A DNA stretch of 6,735 nucleotides from JAGLTA01 sp023142625 (GTDB lineage: Bacteria > Patescibacteriota > Patescibacteriia > JAACEG01). Made by a program: the position numbers and the translations under genes. The stretch lies in NCBI GenBank assembly GCA_030641665.1, contig DAOWHA010000006.1, positions 1-6,735 of the forward strand. The letters run 5' to 3'. Each line of letters begins with the position of its first letter. Within the stretch, counting starts at the first letter, position 1. Under the pieces are notes generated by a model, which made no database searches, had not been told where the DNA came from, and saw only the letters and a program-made list of their open reading frames with translations. This document shows, piece by piece, positions 1 to 4,067 of this stretch.

Positions 1-205
1 ATTTTGTTGAAAATTTTTATCCTGTTTTGTAAAATTTTGCGGAACAGGATTTTTAATTACCGAATTTTTTATGTTTTGAAAAAACCATCTTCGCGCGTAA
101 AAATCCAAAAGCCATTTTGAAGGCGAAATTATCAGATCAGGATATTTAAAAAGATGCTTATTTATAGTTGTGTATAATTTAACAAAAAAATTTTTGTTCC
201 GCCAA
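1..205 (-). pseudogene. Continuation of the same glycosyltransferase in a shifted frame (partial at window edge)
   Basis: Downstream of the poly-A run, the minus-strand frame shifted by one base stays open to position 1. It encodes recognisable glycosyltransferase sequence: FKYPDLIISPSKWLLDFY, then ARRWFFQNIKNSVIKNPV. The pattern (S-P-S-x-W-L-L, a later aromatic/glycine-region helix, then a V-I-x-N-P-V strand) is what follows HDVQLxxPSGL in GT4 enzymes. Joined to residues 1-151 of the upstream frame, it makes a natural protein of about 216 visible residues, with the catalytic C-terminal domain beyond the window. No start codon context supports a separate gene. I read it as one gene broken by a single-base insertion. 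It could be a true pseudogene, a sequencing or assembly homopolymer error, or a gene rescued by slippage. Confidence 0.7.
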
Positions 206-661
206 TTTTTTTTTTTCGCCATTGATTAAAAGTCCGCTCGGAATCGCCAGTTGGACATCGTGCAGAGTATGGAAATATTTAATTTTTGATTTTTTAATCG
301 CCAAAGGAGTTAAATAGCCAATGCCTTTTAGGTTGTGCGTTATTACTAAATCCGGATTTTCTTTTTTTAAAATTTTTTTAATTTTAAAATAACTATAAAA
401 ATCAAATAGATCAAAAAAATGCCAAAACAGTCTAAAGAATTTCGGAACTTTATTTAAGTTGTAATACAAGGATTTCAAATAATAAATCCGACACTTGCCC
501 GCCATAGCTTCACCGAAGGAGGGTTCGACATCCGGTCTTGTTGTAATAATAAAAACACGGTGGTTTTTTTTATTTAGCCCATCTGCGATATTTTTTACAA
601 TCTGCTCGGCGCCGCCTCGCGAATAAGGTTCGTATAAATTGTTAATAAGGCAGACTTTCAT
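179..661 (-). CDS. Glycosyltransferase (GT4-like), N-terminal part ending at a frameshift
   Basis: The 160-residue open frame is the N-terminal Rossmann-like acceptor domain of a GT-B glycosyltransferase. It starts with the beta strand MKVCLINNLY, followed by the GGAEQIVKNIADGL helix (residues 17-30) typical of GT4 enzymes. It contains a PDLVITHN strand (103-110) and an HTLHDVQLAIPSGLL segment (131-145). Such enzymes move a sugar from a nucleotide-sugar donor onto a lipid-linked or surface glycan acceptor on the cytoplasmic side of the membrane. A full enzyme is about 350-420 aa, so this frame alone lacks the donor-binding half. The stop at 179-181 looks artefactual or mutational, because homology-like coding continues in another frame to the window edge (see 1-205). 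The ATG at 661 overlaps the end of the vanZ-like gene by 20 bp and has no Shine-Dalgarno motif, so translation is probably coupled. The family call is solid; the exact substrate cannot be told. Confidence 0.8.
   Translation of the reverse strand: MKVCLINNLYEPYSRGGAEQIVKNIADGLNKKNHRVFIITTRPDVEPSFGEAMAGKCRIYYLKSLYYNLNKVPKFFRLFWHFFDLFDFYSYFKIKKILKKENPDLVITHNLKGIGYLTPLAIKKSKIKYFHTLHDVQLAIPSGLLINGEKKKLAEQKFFC
206..216 (-). other. A11 homopolymer at the frameshift site
   Basis: The coding (minus) strand has eleven consecutive A residues, read as the end of GAA plus three AAA codons. With ten A residues the frame would continue as N-G-E-K-K-N-W-R-N-K-N-F-F-V-K-L into the conserved downstream frame. 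This makes the run the simplest place for the one-base difference. A second, shorter slippery stretch (A5T7 on the coding strand) lies at 184-195 and is the alternative site. Runs of this length are prone to replication error, sequencing error and RNA polymerase slippage. Confidence 0.65.
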
Positions 662-1025
662 TTTTTATGTTTTTTGGTTTATAAAAAATTGCTATAAAAA
701 AAATTCCAATACTGTCAATTAATACATCACGAATACTGCCGCTTCTGCCAGCGATAAATGTTTGATGATATTCGTCGCCAATAGCGTACGAGGCAGCGAT
801 TATTAATGTTAAGATTGCGGCGTTTTTACGCGTTATTTTATGATGAATAAATGTTTTCATTAATAGAAAGGAGAGTACTGCGTATTCGCTGATATGGGCT
901 ATTTTTCTGAAAATCAGATCCCAAAAGTCTGGCAGGCTTGATTTTAAGTCTGGCTGGTGCGAAAAATAAAAGATAATGCCTACCCATGCGATAATCGCAA
1001 GCCAATGCGCTAATTTTTTAGTCAT
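642..1025 (-). CDS. VanZ-like family integral membrane protein
   Basis: The 127-residue protein carries the VanZ-like signature: FYFSHQP after the first membrane helix (19-25), RKIAHISEYAVL (40-51), and DEYHQTFIAGRSGSIRDVL (84-102). Four hydrophobic helices are visible at about 6-21, 43-59, 68-83 and 101-116, so it is a small polytopic membrane protein. VanZ of Enterococcus gives low-level teicoplanin resistance by an unknown mechanism. Most VanZ-like proteins, especially short ones beside glycosyltransferases, have no known activity and should not be read as antibiotic resistance. The ATG overlaps the TGA of the upstream glycosyltransferase (ATGA, 1022-1025), and its 3' end overlaps the next glycosyltransferase by 20 bp. 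It is therefore the middle gene of a tightly coupled envelope operon. The length is normal for a one-domain VanZ-like protein. Confidence 0.88.
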   Translation of the reverse strand: MTKKLAHWLAIIAWVGIIFYFSHQPDLKSSLPDFWDLIFRKIAHISEYAVLSFLLMKTFIHHKITRKNAAILTLIIAASYAIGDEYHQTFIAGRSGSIRDVLIDSIGIFFIAIFYKPKNIKNESLPY

Positions 1026-2170
1026 AAGTTTTTGAACAGTTTATTTAGTTTATCCCCGATTATTTCAGGGCTGTATTTTTTTTCAGCGATTTTTCTTCCG
1101 TTAATTCCCATATTTTTTTTAAGCTCATTGTCTTTTAAGATCCGATGCATTTTTTCAGTTAAATCCTCGTCATCTTTCGGCTCTGCTAAAAATCCGTTTA
1201 TTCCGTTTTCAACTACGCTTCTTACGCCAGGCAGATTAGACGCGATTACTGGAATACCGCTTGCCATCGCTTCCAATAGAACAATTCCAAACGCTTCTGA
1301 TTTATCAATGGATGGCAAGACAAAAATGTCGCTTAAATTATAAAATCGCGCCAAGTCATCATTGTCCGCCTGTCCCGCAAAAATCACCTCGTCTCTTAAC
1401 CCGAAATTAAAAGCCGCTTGTTCATATTCAAATTTCATATCGCCATCGCCGACAATTATAAGGCGGATATTGTCCAATTTTTGCGTTAACTTATAGAACG
1501 CTTTGATTAAAAAATTTACGCCCTTAAAATAATGAGCTTGATCTAATCCGCCGACAAAAAGAATAATTTTTTCGTTTTTTTTTATGCTGTATTTTTTAAG
1601 CAGAGAAAGAGGGCGCGGTCGCGGATAAAAGCGGTTTAGGTCAACCGAAAAAGGAATTTCAGCGAATTTATCAGTATATTTTTTAAAAATATTTTTAATA
1701 TCTGAACGCGCGGCGTAATCAAAAGAGGAGACAATAATTTTATCAGTCGAGTTTAAAATTCGCGGCATTAAAAATTTAGAATGAAACTGAAAAATTTTTT
1801 TTAACGACCCACTTCCGATAACATCCATATGATATGTTATTATTAGTTTGGCCTTAGTTTTGTTGAATTTTTTTAACAACCAGATAATCTCCGCGCTTCC
1901 GAAAAAAGGGTAGTGCAGATGGATAATATCAAAACTTTTTAACTGCCAAGCGAGTTGGATAAGAATTGCGGCGTTTCCATATTTAAAAATAGGAAACAGT
2001 TTTTTAACGCGAATTAAAGTCGGTATTTTTTTATCGCGCAGAAAAGCGCGCGGCGTAAAAACAACGATTTCCGCGTTTCTTTTTTTTAACTCTTCCGCGT
2101 TGGCTAAAGCCGCGTTTCCAATGCCTCCTTTATATGGTGGAAAAACGCAAGTTATTGAGGCAATTCGCAT
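1022..2170 (-). CDS. Glycosyltransferase family 4-like protein (GT-B fold)
   Basis: This is a complete 382-residue GT-B glycosyltransferase. The N-terminal domain begins MRIASITCVFPPYKGGIGNA, with a glycine-rich acceptor loop and a family-typical DIIHLHYPFFG strand (81-91). It continues with ITYHMD (111-116), then KIIVSSF (144-150) and EIPFSVDLNRFYP (171-183). The C-terminal Glycos_transf_1 domain has ILFVGGLDQAHYFKG (203-217), LIIVGDG (237-243), the nucleotide-diphosphate-sugar motif EAFGIVLLE (E-x7-E, Glu292 and Glu300), and ASGIPVIASNLPGV (303-316). Such enzymes are retaining transferases working at the inner membrane face. The acceptor could be a lipid-linked oligosaccharide, phosphatidylinositol or a polysaccharide; sequence alone does not decide. 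It is the first gene of a three-gene operon with vanZ-like and a second glycosyltransferase. No Shine-Dalgarno motif precedes the ATG. Transcription may start at the extended -10 near 2431, giving a ~255-nt leader that includes repeat copy A. Confidence 0.92.
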   Translation of the reverse strand: MRIASITCVFPPYKGGIGNAALANAEELKKRNAEIVVFTPRAFLRDKKIPTLIRVKKLFPIFKYGNAAILIQLAWQLKSFDIIHLHYPFFGSAEIIWLLKKFNKTKAKLIITYHMDVIGSGSLKKIFQFHSKFLMPRILNSTDKIIVSSFDYAARSDIKNIFKKYTDKFAEIPFSVDLNRFYPRPRPLSLLKKYSIKKNEKIILFVGGLDQAHYFKGVNFLIKAFYKLTQKLDNIRLIIVGDGDMKFEYEQAAFNFGLRDEVIFAGQADNDDLARFYNLSDIFVLPSIDKSEAFGIVLLEAMASGIPVIASNLPGVRSVVENGINGFLAEPKDDEDLTEKMHRILKDNELKKNMGINGRKIAEKKYSPEIIGDKLNKLFKNL

Positions 2171-2230
2171 AAATTTACAAAATCAAAATAGTTTATAATA
2201 ATTTTAAATTACGAATGTATAAATTCCATT

Positions 2231-2376
2231 GTCTTTGCGAGGAGCCGAGCGAACGCAGCGAGAGAGAGCGACGAAGCAATCTCGTTAATATCCGCATAAA
2301 CTATGAAAATCCGTTTAGTAATGGGATTGCTTCGTCGCGCCTCACTCGTTTTACTCGTTCAGCTCCTCGCAAAGAC
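2231..2376. repeat. Palindromic dispersed repeat, copy A (~146 bp)
   Basis: The element ends in perfect 15-bp inverted termini (GTCTTTGCGAGGAGC at 2231-2245 against 2362-2376). It has a second perfect inner inverted pair of 13 bp (GCGACGAAGCAAT at 2268-2280 against 2326-2338). The stretches between them are imperfectly complementary, and a ~45-nt loop covers 2281-2325. It contains no ORF. Its left ~75 bp match the reverse complement of copy B (from 4023 downwards) with about four differences, and the loop portion is shared, so the two are copies of one element in opposite orientation. The motif resembles hairpin repeats I recall from intergenic regions of many environmental bacteria; this is from memory and not searched. 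It fills most of the gene-free 2171-2496 interval, together with the promoter and terminator listed separately. I see nothing else there. Confidence 0.85.
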
Positions 2377-2430
2377 AAAAGTATCAAAGTTTAGTTAATT
2401 ATTAGAAATTGGTAATTGGAAATTATTCAT

Positions 2431-2439
2431 ATTATAGCA
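2431..2439 (-). promoter_or_regulatory. Extended -10 promoter candidate for the glycosyltransferase operon
   Basis: The minus strand reads TGCTATAAT, a perfect extended -10 (TGnTATAAT), just after the U-tract of the upstream terminator. No -35 hexamer is visible at 16-18 bp, where the terminator stem lies; extended -10 promoters can work without one. Transcription would begin near 2424 and pass through repeat copy A before reaching the ATG at 2170. No better promoter is visible closer to the gene; a TATAAA at about 2200 lacks a -35. Confidence 0.45.
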
Positions 2440-2440
2440 T

Positions 2441-2468
2441 AAAAAAATAAAGCGTTGGCGCTTTATTT
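2441..2468 (-). terminator. Intrinsic terminator of the rpmF-nusB-tRNA-Thr operon
   Basis: On the minus strand a perfect 10-bp stem (AAATAAAGCG / CGCTTTATTT, 2468-2459 with 2454-2445) closes a 4-nt CCAA loop. It is followed by further U residues (complement of A2441-2444), giving seven U in a row at the 3' side. It lies 28 nt after the tRNA 3' end, where termination is expected. Confidence 0.85.
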
Positions 2469-2496
2469 GATGATTCTTTTAAATTTATTTTAGCGG

Positions 2497-2569
2497 AGCC
2501 GTTGCGCGGGCTTGAACCGCGGACCTCTTCCTTACCATGGAAGCGCTCTGCCAGCTGAGCTACAACGGC
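2497..2569 (-). tRNA. tRNA-Thr, anticodon GGU
   Basis: All cloverleaf parts are visible on the minus strand. The acceptor stem GCCGUUG pairs perfectly with CAACGGC. The D arm is GCUC...GAGC. The anticodon stem is CUUCC/GGAAG with loop AUGGUAA, placing GGU at positions 34-36 (+ strand 2534-2536). The variable loop is AGGUC, and the T stem CGCGG/CCGCG carries a UUCAAGC loop. The discriminator is U. The CCA end is not encoded (the next bases are CCG), so it must be added by CCA nucleotidyltransferase. GGU reads threonine ACC and ACU codons. The 5' end is 6 nt after the nusB stop, so the tRNA is probably processed from the rpmF-nusB transcript. Confidence 0.96.
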
Positions 2570-2575
2570 AGTTTA

Positions 2576-3022
2576 TTACGCGGCAAGTTTTTTGTAAATA
2601 CTGCCCAATACTCCATTTATAAATTTGCCTGATTTTTCCCCGCCAAAAGTTTTAGCCAGTTCAATCGCTTCGTTAATCGCGACTTTTGCCGGGATATTAT
2701 CGTTAAATTTTAATTCATAAACGCCTAAGCGTAAAATATTCCTGTCAACAATTGTAATTTTTTCAATTGGCCATTCTGGCGCGTATTCTGCTATTGTTTC
2801 GTCTATCTTTTTTAAGTTATCAATTATGCCGTTTATCAGGCTTTTAATAAACGCATGGTCGCTGTTTCCCGAAGCTTGCTCTTCAATTTTCGCTTCCATT
2901 TTTTTTTTAATAGTTTCAGCATTATTTTTTATCTTTTGATAACACAAAGAGAATGCAGATTTAAAATCCGATTGGTATAATATTTGCATCGCAATAATTC
3001 TGCAAAAATGGCGATTGGACAT
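2576..3022 (-). CDS. nusB: Transcription antitermination factor NusB
   Basis: The 148-residue protein is an all-helical NusB. It begins MSNRHFCRIIAMQILYQSDF, with the family's basic, RNA-contacting N-terminal helix and the A-x-Q-x-L-Y-Q motif (11-17). The C-terminal half carries YAPEWPIEKITIVDRNILRL (80-99), then GVYELKF (100-106), IPAKVAINEAIELAKTFG (110-127) and SGKFINGVLGSI (131-142), all strongly conserved. NusB pairs with ribosomal protein S10 (NusE), binds boxA in rRNA leader RNA, and helps polymerase finish rRNA operons. Residues 25-58 form a lysine/glutamate-rich, less conserved part. The ATG lies 1 nt after the rpmF stop with no Shine-Dalgarno motif, so translation is likely coupled to rpmF. 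Length is normal for the family. The pairing with rpmF and a tRNA fits a growth-linked operon. Confidence 0.96.
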   Translation of the reverse strand: MSNRHFCRIIAMQILYQSDFKSAFSLCYQKIKNNAETIKKKMEAKIEEQASGNSDHAFIKSLINGIIDNLKKIDETIAEYAPEWPIEKITIVDRNILRLGVYELKFNDNIPAKVAINEAIELAKTFGGEKSGKFINGVLGSIYKKLAA

Positions 3023-3023
3023 A

Positions 3024-3293
3024 TTATTTTTTATTTTTAACAGTCTTATTTTTATCCGCTTTCTTTTTATCTTTCACTTTTTTATCTTTTTCAGCCTTGG
3101 TTTTTTTCGCGCCTTTTTCTTTTATTGTCAAAATTTGCCTGCCTTTATATGTTCCGCAATTCAAGCAAACTGTATGGGGTAAAACAGGTTTTTTGCATTT
3201 CGGACAAGGAGAGAGATTGATTTTTTTAAGGGCGTTATGCGACCGCCTCTGCCTGCTGGCGGATTTAGTTTGCTGTTTTTTTGGTACTGACAT
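3024..3293 (-). CDS. rpmF: 50S ribosomal protein L32 with lysine-rich tail
   Basis: The N-terminal ~57 residues are bL32: MSVPKKQQTKSASRQRRSHN, then ALKKINLSPCPKC (21-33), LPHTVCLNCGTYKGRQI (38-54). Four cysteines (30, 33, 43, 46) form the zinc ribbon in a Cx2C-x9-Cx2C layout. L32 sits in the large ribosomal subunit near the exit tunnel and peptidyl-transferase region. The protein is 89 aa, against about 55-65 in most bacteria. The extra ~30 residues (59-89) are almost only Lys, Asp, Ala, Thr and Asn, a disordered polybasic tail. The ATG at 3293 is the first start after the promoter at 3327-3355, giving a leader of about 25 nt without a Shine-Dalgarno motif. It heads the operon with nusB and tRNA-Thr. 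Confidence 0.95.
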   Translation of the reverse strand: MSVPKKQQTKSASRQRRSHNALKKINLSPCPKCKKPVLPHTVCLNCGTYKGRQILTIKEKGAKKTKAEKDKKVKDKKKADKNKTVKNKK

Positions 3294-3326
3294 AAGAATT
3301 TAATAATAAAGTTGATTTATATTTGT

Positions 3327-3355
3327 ATATTATCTCATTAAGCGCGATAAGTCAA
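3327..3355 (-). promoter_or_regulatory. Sigma70-type promoter of rpmF-nusB-tRNA-Thr
   Basis: On the minus strand TTGACT (3355-3350) and TAATAT (3332-3327) are separated by exactly 17 bp, the optimal housekeeping spacing, with one mismatch in the -35 and two in the -10. The start would lie near 3320, about 25 nt upstream of the rpmF ATG. It is the best promoter in the window. Confidence 0.75.
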
Positions 3356-3411
3356 TTGTTCCTGCTGAAATTTTTAATTACAGAAATTTTAAGAGAAATG
3401 ATAAAAATTTT

Positions 3412-3510
3412 TTATGACAATTCGTTAATTATTACATCCAATATTTTATTTGCCTTATCAATATCTTTTTTTGTAATTCTTCTATATGTACCTATTCTTA
3501 GAGTTTGTTG
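3412..3510 (-). pseudogene. Out-of-frame C-terminal continuation of the hypothetical gene
   Basis: In the -1 frame relative to the 3498-3776 ORF, the minus strand reads TLRIGTYRRITKKDIDKANK, then ILDVIINELS and a TAA at 3412-3414. This is a charged, amphipathic helix-like sequence, with an R-I-G-x-Y-R-R turn and D-x-x-K-A helix, unlike random AT-rich DNA. A TAG in the same frame at 3517-3519 and the lack of a start codon mean it is not an independent gene. A base loss somewhere in 3498-3516 would have separated it from the upstream S-D-F-N-K. The total length 3412-3776 is 365 bp, one base short of a whole number of codons. The small plus-strand ORF across this stretch is its shadow. Confidence 0.5.
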
Positions 3511-3776
3511 AAATCGCTAAATTCTTTACATTTTTTTATAGCCTCGTCACTTATTTTTATTCCTTCGCGTCGCAAGCGCACTAAATGGCTTGCTATACAG
3601 CCAAAAAACGCCATACGGCATTTATATAAGTGATAATTTGGCATATCGGGTTGAAGAATTTCATTTGGAATATCGTCAATAAATTTATATCTAAATTCAT
3701 TAAAATCGTTTAAAATTTTTTCTTTTATACCAAGGGGTTGTTCAATATTATCTATTGTTTTTTCTGATATCTTCAA
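3498..3776 (-). CDS. Hypothetical protein, TTG start, probably frameshifted
   Basis: The 92-residue frame begins at a TTG and reads MKISEKTIDNIEQPLGIKEK at the start. An in-frame TAA lies 9 nt upstream and no ATG or GTG is available, so the start is weak. The composition looks coding: mixed charged helices, then YHLYKCRMAFFGCIASHLVR (about 48-67), RREGIKISDEAIKKCKEF (69-86). I do not recognise the family. There is no signal peptide or membrane helix, and two cysteines (53, 59) flank a hydrophobic helix without a metal-site pattern. Coding-like sequence continues past the stop in the -1 frame to 3412 (listed separately), suggesting an intact ancestor of about 121 aa. The gene is isolated between repeat copy B and the rpmF promoter, with a palindrome just upstream. 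It could be a decaying gene, or a small real protein whose end is as shown. Confidence 0.45.
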   Translation of the reverse strand: MKISEKTIDNIEQPLGIKEKILNDFNEFRYKFIDDIPNEILQPDMPNYHLYKCRMAFFGCIASHLVRLRREGIKISDEAIKKCKEFSDFNKL

Positions 3777-3792
3777 TTCAATTTAGAAGTGC

Positions 3793-3817
3793 AACTTTAA
3801 GTGCTATACTTAAAGTT
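3793..3817. repeat. Perfect 10-bp inverted repeat (5-nt spacer) upstream of the hypothetical gene
   Basis: AACTTTAAGT (3793-3802) and its exact reverse complement ACTTAAAGTT (3808-3817) flank GCTAT. A short direct repeat AAGTGC (3787-3792 and 3799-3804, 12 bp apart) overlaps its left arm. It lies 17 bp upstream of the TTG start at 3776. The stem is AT-rich with no U-tract, so an intrinsic terminator is unlikely. An operator for a dimeric regulator, or a relic mobile-element end, are both possible. Confidence 0.5.
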
Positions 3818-3867
3818 ATATGCGAAATTATTATTTTAAGATTTTTGTGTTTAACTAAAAAAGCATT

Positions 3868-4023
3868 GTCTTTGCGAGGAGCGAATGGAGCGATAGCGGA
3901 ATGAGCGACGAAGCAATCCCATTACTGAGCGAATAAATCTCTACTTTGCATAGTTTGTGCGGATATTAACGAGATTGCTTCGTCGCTCTCTCTCACTGCG
4001 TTCGTTCGGCTCCTGGCAAAGAC
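3868..4023. repeat. Palindromic dispersed repeat, copy B (~156 bp), inverted relative to copy A
   Basis: The outer termini GTCTTTGCGAGGAGC (3868-3882) and 4009-4023 are inverted complements with one mismatch (G4014). The inner 13-bp pair is at 3905-3917 and 3974-3986, perfect. The loop 3918-3973 is ~10 nt longer than in copy A. Read on the minus strand, its first ~75 bp match copy A nearly base for base, so the copies are in opposite orientation. On the minus strand the hairpin is followed, after 5 nt, by six U residues (3862-3857), so it may also end gyrA transcription. It carries no coding sequence. Confidence 0.85.
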
Positions 4024-4046
4024 AGGAGTCAGGAGTGTGGGAATTT

Positions 4047-4057
4047 CTCGCAAAGAC
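4047..4057. repeat. Fragment of the repeat terminus
   Basis: CTCGCAAAGAC repeats the outer end of the palindromic element (as at 2366-2376) 34 bp beyond the end of copy B and only 10 bp after the gyrA stop. It looks like a remnant of another copy or a partial end duplication. Copy B's own adjacent end carries a C-to-G change, while this fragment keeps the consensus base. Confidence 0.6.
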
Positions 4058-4067
4058 AGCGGGATTT

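Noticed and set aside
19..50. 8-bp inverted repeat (ATCCTGTT / AACAGGAT) followed by T residues
   Set aside because: It lies inside glycosyltransferase coding sequence with a 16-nt loop; chance pairing in low-complexity DNA is more likely.
642..1025. Reading the VanZ-like gene as an antibiotic resistance determinant
   Set aside because: No vanA-type genes are nearby; short VanZ-like proteins are common and mostly uncharacterised.
3097..3303. Plus-strand 68-aa frame
   Set aside because: Shadow of rpmF, whose zinc ribbon and start are unambiguous.
3323..3511. Plus-strand hydrophobic 62-aa frame
   Set aside because: It is the complement of the charged, coding-like minus-strand tail of the hypothetical gene, and it overlaps the rpmF promoter.
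2231..4023. Possible CRISPR or composite transposon
   Set aside because: Only two full copies, 1.5 kb apart, with no regular spacers and no transposase between them.
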